From Ananas comosus (Eukaryota > Streptophyta > Magnoliopsida > Poales > Bromeliaceae), in the NCBI RefSeq assembly GCF_001540865.1, contig NC_033628.1, forward strand, positions 1,829,390-1,893,389: a stretch of DNA of 64,000 bases. Direction: 5' to 3'. The notes below the pieces were generated by a model. It was given only the letters and a program-made list of their open reading frames with translations. It ran no database searches and was not told the DNA's origin. The position numbers and the translations under genes are program-made. Each line of letters begins with the position of its first letter. The stretch's first letter is position 1. Of this stretch, positions 22,340 to 35,436 are shown one piece after another.

Positions 22340-25300
22340 ATGGCCGGATGATTCTAAAGCCGCTATTACCGGACGTATGGCCACTCGATTGGGCGATGCT
22401 TGATGAAGAGCGACCAGGTACACGATAGACTTATTTGGGCATTACAGGAGATTGCAAAGGAAGTTCAAGAAGGCTCGAGATCGGTAACGGAGTTTCGTTG
22501 AGGACGCTGCTGCAAGAAGAAGACGCAAAACGACAAATCAGAACTGGTGAGGCGATTATGAGAGAAACCAATCTATGAAGCTGCTCAACATCATTGGACC
22601 GAGTGTTGGATATGAAGCCAGAGAAGCACAGAACCAAGGAACAAAGGCCAAGTTGCAATAACTACAAGTTTCATAAGTTGGAATTATTGTTATTTCGGTA
22701 AGAGTTTTAAGATCGACGCAATTTAAAGTGTAGATATGGCTGTTTGATTTTAGTTTCTTGCGTAGATGTTTTTGCTACAGAAAGACACTGATTTTTCGTC
22801 CTGATAAAATCTTGAGTAAATGATCATTTTTGATGTTGCCTAGTGACCGTGGGCAGTTTCAAATTTCTACAAAATTTTCGTGACAACATCAATTGTACAG
22901 TTCCTCAAACATTTTGTTAGATCTATGGCTATGAACTTAGGGAATTCTTTATCTGACAAGGGACCGTCCGGCGTATCTCCCTATAGTTCTTGCTGCACAA
23001 AGTTGAGCTTTGTTACGAGATGCGAACAATCTAAGGCGCTAAAATCAGAAAGTGAATTGCCATCTTAAAGAAAATTCAGCTTCTGCTAATGATCAACAGT
23101 GACCCATAAGCAGACACAAATTGAGTAGTAAAATGTACTCAAGTATGAGGTCTGACATGTTGGACAGAGTATAGGAACTTGATACTGAGTAATTTTGTTT
23201 AGCATGTTACAGAAAAGGAGAAGAGGTTCACTTCTTCTTTGGCGATAGTCGGGGCTGGCGGGATTGGAAAGACGACTTCTGCTAAAAGGATATACCGAGG
23301 AATGGGAAGATAACGGGCACCACCCGCCGCCGCCACCACCGCCCCACACCCCCAGTGACCCAACCGCTTATTCCAGAATAATATATGGGTCTGCTCGCTC
23401 GCTCTCTCGCGTAACAGCCCTCCTCCACGGAGTCAATCGACTTGCTGGCGGTAGATTTACCGAGGGCAGAGTTTATTGTCAGGTCTGCAGCCATAATATA
23501 TAAAGAACAAAAAAAAGAAAAAAAAAAAAAAAAAAAAAGACAAAAAAATATACCATAGCATAAAACAAAAAATATAGATAGAATGTAACATAGAAGAACC
23601 CAGGCAAACAACATACAGAAAAGCGAAATTTATAGAAACTACACTATAAAAACACCAGCATGAAAAGATAAGGCCAAAAACAAGGCATAAAATAACATCG
23701 AGTATATATATTAAACGAGCATAAAACAGAAAACAAACAAAAGATGAACAGCACTAAAGAAACTCGGACGAAGAAATAAGTTTAACCGAAATACGAATAC
23801 TAATGTGAAACATTGACAAAAACACTCGAAAAACCGAACAAATAAAAAGAAAACCAATAACAAAAAAAAACAAAAAAAACAAAAACAAAAAAAAAAACAC
23901 AAACTCCCCCCCCGTCGCCCCCTGACCCACTTGCCCGACCCGGCACCCTCCAGTCATCACTCCACCCAAACACACCCCCGCACTCAGCAAGCTTGGCACT
24001 GCTCTGCATCAGTCCACAGTAACTCCACAATGAGGAGGAAATCAAATTTACGGAATGTTATTATGGCCCCGAAATAAATTTTCGTCCTCTGGGGAAATGC
24101 AACGGCCTTCGTTTGGCATCAAGTTTACCGATAGCGAGCCAGCCTCGTTTTGAGAACTACGGAGAGCGATAGTAAAAAAAGACATGGAAGCCATGACGTC
24201 TAGTTAAGAAACCTCATCGCGTTTCTGCGAATTGAGCCATCTCTCCCTTCAGCGCGAAGTAATGGGAGCTCTTTTATTTAAGCTACGAATGATTTGCCCG
24301 CCTCAGTTTAGCACATGCCTTTTACTATTGGCTCATTATTTTCCAATGCCAGCTGTTTACCTACATCTCAATCGTAGCAAGCTTCTTATTGATCAATGTG
24401 ACTTGAGGACCCAATCGGGAATTGCAGTATGAGACTAGAAAAAGATGATTCTACTAGAAGAGAATAGCAACAAGAGCTTACTGCCACCATGAATTAGTTC
24501 AGTAAGACACATCTGCTCCCAAAACGAGCCACGCCAATACCATAACGGGACAACAGCTCATTCGCAATTGACTGCCCGATACCCTCTTACAATCCTTGGC
24601 GGCAAATTCTCTGCCGAAGAAGACCATTTTCTTCACGCCCCACAAGCACCCGATGCTCGCAATTGAACTGTCATCAACGAGCTCGGGACCGCGTATACTC
24701 CGCGAGCAAAGAAATAATGCTTATGTGACCATCCTCCCACAAATGAAGATCAAAAACGATAAGAGAGCTCTAACCATTGCTTCTCCTCCATGAATCATTC
24801 AAACAGAAGGGGTGCGCACTCTGGACGAAGTTTACTTTAGTTAAAGCTTTCCGTTGCCTCCGGTCTTAGACCTTAGATGAAACAGCCAATCAAAGCAAAT
24901 TCCAGAACATTGAGAAGAAATTTATCTACACCCTTAGGTTACCTCAATCTTTTCCTCAAACAAGGTTAGATTACATCCGAAGTCTATTAGGCATCTTGGA
25001 ACTTTCAATTCTTAGGCCTTCCAAAAGAGTGTAACGCGACTCAGGTGCCTTCGAACGCCAGGGACTCGAACAGCTAAGAAGGGCTGAGAGCCTTGATCTT
25101 GCAGGGACCTAGAGCAATCCACGCTGAACCTGTGCCATTTTAAAAATATGGTAAGTTGAAACTCTAAACACAGCTATCCGGGCTTTCGTTGGTGCTCGTG
25201 AATCGGTGGCCCCCCGCGCCGGTTATGCGTTGAGGAAGAGCTGACAATGTGGGCTGCAATTTTAGCAAGAATCATAGCATCTTGCCTACGAGAACTCTAG

Positions 25301-27165
25301 TACAACAATTCCAACTTTGGCTGAACCTATGGAGACGTGCCTAATGCACCAAACACACCTACCCTCAATGCCCCTCCCCACATCAGCCCACGTCGGCGGA
25401 GCGAACTTAAGAAACAAGGCCCCCCCTCACTTGATTGACGCGAGCGCAGAGCTCTAGGTCCCCTGTAGCCATGAGAGCAGGAGATAATTATCATTTGAAG
25501 TTGTGACAATAAAAGAGTAGAAGTAAGATCTTCGAGGAGCTCCCTGCCCCCACCATGTTGGCAGTCTATTTAAGATTCACCTGAAACTACTCTCGGCACC
25601 AAAGTACCCATCTTGTGATAGTCGCTGGTTTTTGCTTCCGAATCTCCGCATCGACTAGAGATCACTTAGTATACTGTAGCTCTCGACGGGCTTCCACCGG
25701 TAGGGCAACTCGCGCCCAAATTGAAATTTCTTGTCCGCGCCCACCTAACAGATCTTACGTAATTGCAGGCCATCGCGGCTACGAGATGGTTAGGGACCGA
25801 AAGAAACAGGTAGGCATTTTCCCAGAACTGGAAAAGGTTTCATTAACGAACATGGCCAAGTTTAGCAAAATGGTCGGATTCGGGAAAACGGGACGCTCCC
25901 ACTTCCTGGCGAATACGTTCCAGCTCGAAAGCTGCCCTTACAGTTGAGATCTTACCCAGAACGTCTCAAACGTGCCACTGCTCCACTACGAGGTTATGGT
26001 GTGGTTGACGCGAGATTTCGGATTCATTTTAGAGAACTCGAAACATCCGACAAGACCTCAGCGTGTGGAAACACGCGCAGCACTTATGAAGATCACAAAA
26101 CTTGTTCCTGCCTCCCTCACAAAAGCTATTAGCATTAAAGTACTGCCTGCATTGTAAGACTTGTACGGAGCATATCTGTTCGCTTACGTACGAGTGTGCA
26201 ATTTTGCACGGACTGACCAGGAATGGAATGGTGGGGATTTAATAATAATAAGAAATGATGAGAATTAAAAATATAAGGATTGGCATTGCTACAAGATGAA
26301 CTTCAAGAGAGCTCTGCACATCCGGTGCGTGGCGAATTGCGAAGAGCTAGTAAAAGAGTATGCGGAGCCATGTTGCCGGTGGGGTAATAGTCGATACATG
26401 CGCGACTACTTTCCTCGTACAAAAGAAGACCTCTCAGCTTTACGGATACTCCAAACAATTGAAAACTACACCACCACGCACCAGGCCACGGAGGCACCAC
26501 ACCACCATACACAATCAACCACAAGAGACAGAAGACAGAACGAAGAAGAAGAGAGCCTCTGTAAGGACACGACGACAAGGACAATAGGCACTGTTGTACC
26601 TGCGAAACGAGCACAATGCAGAACCAGAAACTAAGCCACGAATCGCGTTAAATGCAACCCTTGCATGAACCACAAACTAACAAAAGGAAGATGAAGTCGT
26701 TCATTAGAACCAAGAGTGTTCTTTTGATATCTCGATTCTGTCGCCTCGAATTCAAATTCAGATACAAAAGTTGAAGCTGATGAAGTGTGCTGGTTCCTGT
26801 CGTTGCCAGAAACGCTTCTCATTGCTGGCTATTTGTCGATACACCAGACTGAGGACGGAGTTCGTGGAACGCCGCAGGCCGTTCGGCTCCAACAAGAGCA
26901 CGGCAGCTGGAGGCATCCGGCTATCGACCGTGGCACCCCACCACCACTTCACTCGGCGCTGCCGTTGCCTGGCCGCCTCGACACGACAGGAGGATGACAC
27001 CGCGGTGGGGCGGGCGGATGCTCCGTCGCGCCATCCGTGTTTGCGAGGGAGGGCGGTGCAGATTGTGAGGGTATCGGTCGTTTCGTAGGTAGCAATTTGT
27101 GATCTGATTACGCAGCTGTTCATGTTCGTTTTGCGTTGTTGTTCGACGTGTGCGACAGATAAAAT
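22340..27165 (+). pseudogene. Noisy plus-strand copy of the NLR gene
   Basis: The coiled-coil exon is at about 22,340-22,647 and exon 2 from about 22,961. Recognisable pieces are the P-loop (GGGATTGGAAAGACGACTTC near 23,255), the ARC2 region near 24,240, LRR parts at 25,770-26,100 (protein piece FQLESCP) and the end of the hydrophobic C-terminal segment near 27,110. Dozens of short indels break every frame. 23,510-24,230 is replaced by A-rich and C-rich low-quality sequence. Parallel decay of coding and non-coding parts suggests read error more than selection loss. Confidence 0.85.
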
Positions 27166-28870
27166 TAGTAAGAAAGCGAGGTTTAAATTTAAAAAATCAT
27201 AGAATCCTAGCGGTCATTTATACCGAGTGTACTCTGGTTTTTTTTTTTTTTCTTTTTTTTGGGGTTGAGTTGCTTAATAATGTGGCCCCCTGATAATCAA
27301 TTAATTCTATGCCACTAAAAGTTTGCGATTCTATTTAATATTACGGATACTACAACTAAATTAGGGGGTTGCATAAATTGATGTGGGGATTTGATTTAAA
27401 TATTATCATTTAGTAATTGTTTAGATTGTTTCTGCAAAGATATTTACATAAAAAAAAATCCTATAGATATTTCAATAGCGTCCACTAGAATAATATGTAA
27501 AAAATGTTTTGTGAAAAACTTCGTATCGTCCGTGTGACAGGGATACCTGAATACATAATGGTGGCGTATAAACAAATATATACATAGAGCAATATGTTAT
27601 GTAATAAAAAAAATAATTAAGTGCTCAGGGTGGCATTAAAGAAACTTAACCGAACAAAATATAAGAATGAATATACTTGAAACTGAAAGATTAGAATACG
27701 TATAACCAGAATCAATAGTCTATAACCCATTATATACAATTAAAAGACGATGTAATTAAGAAAACCAGACTTTTTTTTAAAACACCAATTTATAATAAAT
27801 AATCTAATCGTTATTGAAAGCAAAAAAGCAAAAAACAAACAGTTTTGCTTTTCGTTATTATATACTTACTCATAACAATGCAATGATCATAAAATCGCGC
27901 ATCCAACAGTGAACAATAACACACTTATATTTCAAATATTTTTGAACTAAATCGAAATATTATATGTATAAATTCAGGACCCACTATTTCTCTGTTATGC
28001 ATCAAAAAAAATTTTCCCTTGACGCCACTGATACAAGACCATCTTAACCCCAATTTACTGTCTCATTCCCTCACCACTCTTCTCTCGATACTAAACCTTT
28101 ACTCCTTACAAAAAAAAAACACAAAACAGCCCACGCAAACCCCACCGAATACCCACACACGCAATGCGTCCGACGGACCCAATACAAAGGCTCACATCTC
28201 ACACTCATCTCATAACCGCCCCCTAACTACCTACTTACATTACAAAAAATTTAGATTGCAATGAATTCCATAAACACCAATCACAAAACCAACAAATTAC
28301 TAAATAAAATTAAATCTACCAGACCAAATAGTCGATACTGCGGATGCGCTCTTAAATTAAAGACACAAAAGCTTGTCAACTTTGAAACACAATTTAGAAA
28401 TAGTAGTCAGAGAAAAAACTGTCAGAGCTGCAATATCACATACAATAGATAAACTGACTCATAGACGCATATATATTGCTCACAAAAAAAAACCAGTCCA
28501 ACAAATTAAAAAACTCAACACGAGCAAGAGACGGCTATACTTATGCTGCTACCACTATATAATCTACTCTCTAATCTCCAAGCATCACAACTATTATCCT
28601 CGCAACCCTAGTAAGTGAGCCAGAGGAGAAAAAAGCCAAAGCAACTTGGCCATGAATCTACAAGTGCTCATAACACAACCATCATTTTATATTACCAAAA
28701 AAAATAAAAATTATAGCACTAAGTAAATTTCAAGTTGATAGCCATTTTCTAATTGAAGCAACGACAAGAACAAAAAGTCCACGAGTCACACAAATTCAAT
28801 CTAACATTTGTAATAATTTTTTTATGTTTTATCTTTTTTTCAGAACCAAAATAACAAAAATTAAGAAGAA
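27165..28870. other. Noisy reverse copy of bases 1-1,330
   Basis: 27,240-27,500 aligns with the reverse complement of 1,080-1,276 (T run, then ACGGATACTACA), 27,700-27,810 with 800-870 and 28,700-28,860 with 1-130. No gene. Confidence 0.75.
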
Positions 28871-31800
28871 TAATAAATGCACCAATACACCAATGAAGGA
28901 AACTAAAATATCATGGCAAAAAAAGTATGTTCACAGAAAATAATGGAATATTGACAAGAAAAAATAACGAAATTAATGACATAACTAAACAATACAAAAG
29001 CATACAACAAAGAAAAAAAAAAAATAGAAACATGCGAAAGGAAGGAAAAATGTTCGAAGATTTAACCACAAGTAAAATTCAAAATATAGAAGAATAGAAA
29101 AAAATAGATACAAAAACTAGGAATATAAAAGTGAATAAAATTCGAGTATGTACGGATAAACAGTAAATACAATCAAAGATAACAAGTAAAAAAGTATTTA
29201 AAAAAAAGGCATAAATTCTTCCCATCTTGGGTATACCCAAAGAAATCTAATACGCCAATTTTACAAAAAAATATATAATAGAGAATAAAATAAAAAAAAT
29301 CTGACAAAAAAAATAAAAAAACACAAACTATAATTATAATGAACTGGGAAATATTTGGCAAAATAATATAAAAAATGGATCAAAAAAGTAGAAAAAATGA
29401 TAAAATTGATCAAGAGACAAAATATTTAATGAAAAGAAGGAAAACAAAAAGTAGAAAAAAAACATGCTTTGATCTTGAAAGCAATAAAGAGAGAAAGTTT
29501 GTTAATATAGAAATTCTAAAATTAAACCTATTGAAAAATTCACGAAGCTCAGAATTGGGATTCTGTTCTTCATTGTTATCGCTTTGAAGCTGTCAGGATG
29601 GGTGGAAGGGTGGAACTGACTGGTTGGATCTAGTTGTTACCCACTAATGATTTTTTCTGTCGGTTACTCTTTCTCCATCGCATCGGAGATCACCCCGACC
29701 TCCGAATTATTAAATTGCTGTTAGCACCCTTCGGAACCAGAGAAAAAAGATGGCATGATATGCAAACTGGAGAAATAGAGAGAATAATTTTAAAACAAAA
29801 GATTAAAATGAGCAGTTAAAGTTCCTGTAGCTTTGGTCTTGTTCACGCTGGATTGTTGCCAGAGATCAATGGTCTTTGCCTTGACTCGTCGCGTTCCCAC
29901 GACCAAGACTCAACCATAACCATTCCTCTGTGGGAGAGATTAATATCCTGGTACGGGATTGTGCTCGCATAGTTTGAAGGTCCTGTAATATAGCAAGATC
30001 TTTAAATAATCCTTTCATATAAACTGTGCTCCATGTGGAATCTATATAACAACTGTGAGTGATATGCGATATACATCTTATGCAAGTGAAATTTATATTT
30101 CCAGAGGAACAGCAGACTTATGGCCGTGATGCTGTTGAACCATAAATCTTGTTTCATTCGTTCTTCTGTACTTGCTAAATTTAAGCTATTTAAAGAATTA
30201 TGGGAGCATTACAGTCTTCAAATTGATAAACTCTCAAGAACTTTACTCTGATAAGATTGGAGAGACTGATCTTGGGATTCCTTGCTGAGGGTTTGCATAA
30301 GTATCCATACAGGTAATTTCACACGCCGCCAGTGTGGTGGCCGAAAAGTTGATCAGCAATCAAACAAGGTATAAAATCAGCTGTAGACAATCAAGTGTCA
30401 GTGCACTCATCAATCTTAATGAGTCAACAGCGAATTCATATAACAAGATGGAAAATTCATCTACTTATATGTAGGTTTTTCTCGGTAAAATGCATCTTCC
30501 AGAAACCCTTTTACAAGAAGAACATTAAGAACGCTCTTAAGACTGACAATGCCTAGAAAAAGAAGAATTAAAAACAAAACCCAAAAAAAAAAAAAAAAGA
30601 ATAGAAAGAAACATTCTCTAATTAATTTCCTGTAAAGACTTCTAGAAGTCAATGTACTACAGGATATTAACCTGTCTCCAAAATCGATATCCATACCATC
30701 TCTTTAATTAATCTGTCACAAGAATAGGATGGTATATGCAAGAGCCTCCCTTTCAGATCTCACTGTATAGAGGGTTCTCCCATGTTTTCGTCTAACAACT
30801 TTTATCTGCATACAACAAAAATTAACGCGCACAATAAAGTACCAAGCGAGGGGACAAATGGAGAAAGTCGATTCATGCTTTACATAGAGACAAAGAAATG
30901 TTTAGAAGTTTTTGCTATAAATGTACCCGTACATTTTTCTTCCCACTATATTCAAATACAGGCAAGTCAGTTTGTTTAAAATTATTCATACAGCAAAACA
31001 AATGACTAGCACGTAGATCTTTTGAGAAAGAATAAAGATACGAATAACAAATAAAACAGTGATGTGAGGAAAATTCTCTGAAGAAACTTCTTGGAAGGCG
31101 AAGAGGAAAATATCGGACATGAAGAAATAAGATTTTATACAGCCCATAATGATTCCGCTTGCTTTCTCATCTCTGTTTTGTGATTGAACACCATGTTGGG
31201 ACTTGTAGGGATTAAGCTTCTATACTCAGGATCCATACTCTTGTTGCCTAATAATATGGAGCTCATAACATTCAATAACATGTGGAGTTAGAAAGTTATT
31301 TACAAGCAAATAGTTTTACAAATTACTCTGCGACAAAAAAACAAAACCGGGCATAGATATCTTGAATGGAGGGGTGATGAGATTAATTTTTTATGAACCA
31401 AAAAAAAAAAAAAGATTTGATCCTGGTCTTAGCAGGATATTCATTTAACGAAACACTCTAATATATTCATGATCTGCAGGAAGCGCTCCTGATTAGCGCA
31501 TATAAATTAAGAAGCACTCTATGAAATCAAAGTCGGTTAAACATTATACATTCAAAAAAGAATAGCCTAACGAAAGATCAGTTATTACATGGTACGAGCT
31601 GTGAATCCAGGGAAAAATGCCCAGGCGCCGCCCACCCCCCCCCCCCCCCGGGGAATATTTGGGGGTGAAAATGAGGGGAGGGGCCTCCCCCGCCCACCCC
31701 CCCCAAAAAAATGGAAAGACAAATACCTTGAACTTCACAATCAATTCTGAGACGATACTTCTCTCGACGCGCGAAAAAATTTCGACCCGGTGTATCACTC

Positions 31801-34800
31801 GCTCTTGACTTTGCAAAGGTCTACATCAGTTCGTTGTGTATTTGATTATTGTGCAGGAGAATACAAGAACAATGCCAACTGCACTGATCATTAAAGATGG
31901 CCGTGCTACAATAAACAGTGCGGGACATTCTTAAATGGATTTGACTCGCGATTTAGATGGCTGCAGTTGTGACGATTCTCTAGTCCCTGTGTTTAGAAGA
32001 TGAGCTGCAATGTTGCATCCCGCAGTTATACTTTTCTACTCTTTTCTGTGGGTGATATGAAGGGCGAAGAACGAAAGAAAAAAGGGAAGGCAGCCGGAAT
32101 AATTACCTTATGGTTTAAGTATCCTTTACGATCCTCTTGCGACCTGCTGACTGCAGGACTGACCGAGTTGAGGGTCGAACCCAGGAATTTCAATAGGTAG
32201 TCACGACGCTGTTCTACATGCCAAATGAATGCAGGTCAATTGACGATACAGTAGCCTAACCTTCGCAGTGTAACGGCACCAATTAAAGTGTGCACAAAAA
32301 GACAAGCTGCCACGCGTATTTCTGATCAGAAAGGCCTAGCACGCCGCCCGACGATAGTATGATCATAAATTGTGTTGCACACATTGCCCTTTTAACAGAC
32401 TCATGGAATGCTTAAGTATTTAAAACAATTCATCAATCAGTTTCCAAGTTTTCAAACAGACAGAATTATTCATCACCCCTCTCTAAGACGGACTCTGGGC
32501 TCGGAGTTTTTATGTTTTATCTCGGTGATACTTGATACGAGCAGGTTACAGATTCTGAATCATTGATTTAGTATGGTTTTACTGGTTGAGAATAGTGATC
32601 AGGACAGAGTTAAAGGAAGAGTTAAGGATTTTACAAAGTCTAGGTGGCAAATTAGGCTTACTACAATAGTATCTTTGTGCGCATAATATTTTAAAACACA
32701 CAGTGATGTTCACTTACAGGGCTGTTCAGAAGCAACAGAAAATATATTAAATTGTCTCCCACTGCCCTCTCACTTATTAGACTTGCTGAAATGCAATAGG
32801 ATTCAGGTAAATATTGTTGGCAATTTTTCACCAACAAAAAATAAATGCAAAACACATGATTACTGCAACTCCTCAGATGCAAAAATATACTAAACAATAT
32901 CTAATTATAATGTCTCGAATATTGACAAAATCTATTGCTTAGTCTGGTATCTATCTTCTTCCATGTTTGCAAAGAATTTAATGAATGCATTTTAATATGT
33001 TTTTCCGTAATCAATCACCTATTGACAAGGAGCAGCTAGAGGTTAGCAGCGATGAATTAATGGATTTTTAAAAAACTAGTAGTCCGGTCGAGGAGCGGGT
33101 TGGGTTGGGAGGTTGAACGGAGGCGGAGTTGTGGTATCGGGCGATCGTACGTTATGAGAAAAAATTGAGATTGGTTTCTAGGTTAGAAAAGAAAAAAGAT
33201 AGAGTTCGTAATTTTGCTCATGCACTCTCCCCATACACACTCAAGTTCCACCCCCTAACATTTCTTTCTACATTCTCTGCTGTTTTTTCCAGAATCTACT
33301 TTAGTACGCTGAATCTCGAGTGAACAAATTTGTTTTCTTTAGCTTCTTTACTTGTTTCTTGATTATTGGAACCTGTAACTTATCTCCCTATAATAATTAT
33401 AAAAACAACAGTTGCCGTCAGCAAAACAAAATAAGAAGAAGAAAGCGCAAACATAAACCAGCGATAGTTCACTTTTGCCTTGTCTTGCGCAGCGATCCAT
33501 TGCCACAATCACCCACGCGCGCACGGGCTTCAAGAACTTATTGGTTAGTCCAACCTGTTATGCTTTCCTGTTGCCGAAACAAAACCATGAAAGTTAGGTA
33601 AAACATTTTTAGACTTTGAAAAATTGTGTTTACTTGACCTTATATTTGCATAAAAGAAATACCTTTCTTCTTTTCCTGAAAGTTCAGCGGTCAGTCACCC
33701 ACGAAAGCATTTAACAAGTCTGTGTTCTTTCTCTTCTCTTCTCAACTCTAAGTGCGTTATAAGTTTAGCCCCTGAAGTCATTTATAGCTAATAAAGTAGT
33801 TGAGCGGCAAAGACGGATAGATTTGTTTCCATTTCCACGCTCCTTCAACATGTCAGAGCTCTGAAGCTTCGACCTGGAAGCAAGCTGATGCAGATAGCCA
33901 TACCCAGGAGAAACTAATTCATTATGCCAAGTAGCCAAGTTGTCATGAGAATACATGTATCTACCAAATCGACGGCCTTTGTTTCACTCTACGAGAATCA
34001 ACTCGGAGCGTCTCGGGACGCTCGGCGCTCACCCGCGGCGATCCTTTCCCTGTACCAAGTGACGCGCTGAAAGGACAAATATCTTTCAAGTAAGTTTCTG
34101 CTCTCCAATCACTCGCAGATCGCTACTAGCACGAAATCCCCCTGCGGACTATGCTCAGGATGTCGGTTCTCTTCATCTATCACTTCCCTCCCATCAGCGC
34201 ATCAACTCTAGCACCGATGAACGAAGGAGCTTCTCAGATTACACAGTCTATATATCAAGACCACGCAGCTCATAAGCCCAAAATTTCCGAAGGCCCCATC
34301 AGGGTGGCTAATAACCCAGTGAAACGGAGAATTAAGCTTCGTTAAGCGCACATAACAAAGATGAATCTCAGATGGTTACACCCACAAGGCATATGCTCGC
34401 TCAACTTCGCCCTGTGACTTCAATCAAGGGAGATGCATATACGCATCACTCCGATTTAAGGAATAGTCATACTGCAGACGAAGAAAGGCTGCTTCAAGTT
34501 CAAATCACTGGACTATGCAAGGGTCTCACATATGCTAGGATTCCTCTAAAAAAATAGTGCCTGTCCAAGTCCGATCGCTGATAGAATCACAAAAAGTCTT
34601 TGCATCAGTTAAATATAATCCACCACTAATATTCTGGTCTTCTGATTACCTTCATTTAGTAAGAAAACAATAATAATAATTAACAACATTACCGCATGGC
34701 AAAACTGGTCAACAAGCCATGGTTCTGGAGAATCAATGTTCGATGGTGAGTGTCTATGGACCAAAGGCATACCTTGAGACAGAATGCTTTAAGGCGCCAT

Positions 34801-35340
34801 GTACGGAATAAATCGCGTCAAGGTAGGCATTCTCAGTCATCCCTAAGTTTTTAAGAGTTAATTACGACAGAAGCAAAGAGCCACGCACGCATTTTACGAA
34901 AGTAAACTCCAGCCAATACTATGATATAACTATATCCCATTGCAGGCGTAGATCCCCGCCGAAAGACCACAAATCCCCTGTCACGTGGTTCTTCAAAGGA
35001 AGCCGTCCGGCAAGGTAGACTCTTGCTCTCGCTTCCTCTCCCTATGCCACCAATCTTGGAATACACGCTTGTCAAGAATCATCGAAGTTCTAACAAATCT
35101 TCTAAACAGTACAATTCTTACGCACTCGTCCAAAATTTGTTGCTCTCTCTTGGGCGCACGGCGCCTCAACAAAAATTATCAATTGATCATCCAGCACCTA
35201 TTCCTTACCCAAAATGATAGGTAATTGGAGCACACAAGTCCAGCAAATTCGCAATGATCAATCAGCAAAATCCGACAACTCCAATTCGAGACGACTGTAC
35301 AATCTTGGACATCAGACCCTTGCCCTAGAGATTCTGTGCT
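28870..35340. other. Noisy unmatched sequence, probably from beyond the left edge of the window
   Basis: Continues the reversed copy past base 1 of the window, so no counterpart is available here. No frame looks like a known protein. It contains an A-rich stretch (29.0-29.5 kb) and an implausible C and G homopolymer cluster at 31,625-31,710. I cannot assign anything in it. Confidence 0.5.
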
Positions 35341-35436
35341 TAGCCGTGAATTTTCTGTGACAGAGAATAATAATAATATTTATATTCAATAAAAAAAGTG
35401 ATTTTTTTTTCCTTATTTTTTTTATTGGAAGCTCAC

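Larger units (their letters stand above)
8150..35340. other. Noisy reverse-oriented second copy of the surrounding locus (probable mis-placed uncorrected read)
   Basis: Collinear but reverse-complemented matches: 8,150-12,080 to 38,260-35,360; 16,270-17,140 to 8,150-7,290; 21,605-21,880 to 7,280-7,027; 21,885-28,870 to 5,812-1. Identity looks near 80 percent with single-base insertions and deletions everywhere, equally in exons, introns and spacers. Odd homopolymer blocks occur (18.1-18.5, 23.5-23.9 and 31.63 kb) and an N25 run lies at 14,368-14,392. The block contains the sequence that should lie between 35.36 and 8.15 kb plus both flanks, which is what one long read across a gap would hold. 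It does not behave like an aged duplicate, in which substitutions should dominate. Confidence 0.85.

Noticed and set aside
26758..27123. Minus-strand frame of 121 codons
   Set aside because: It is antisense to the noisy NLR copy and shows no family resemblance.
8150..28870. A simple fold-back (missed adapter) read as the cause of the reversed copy
   Set aside because: A fold-back would be palindromic around one centre. Here 8.15-12.1 kb pairs with 38.3-35.4 kb, not with 16.3-12.1 kb, so a whole reversed read or a true inverted copy fits better.
33129..34557. Several 60-90 codon frames as possible genes
   Set aside because: They lie in the noisy block, have no recognisable motifs and are of the length expected by chance.
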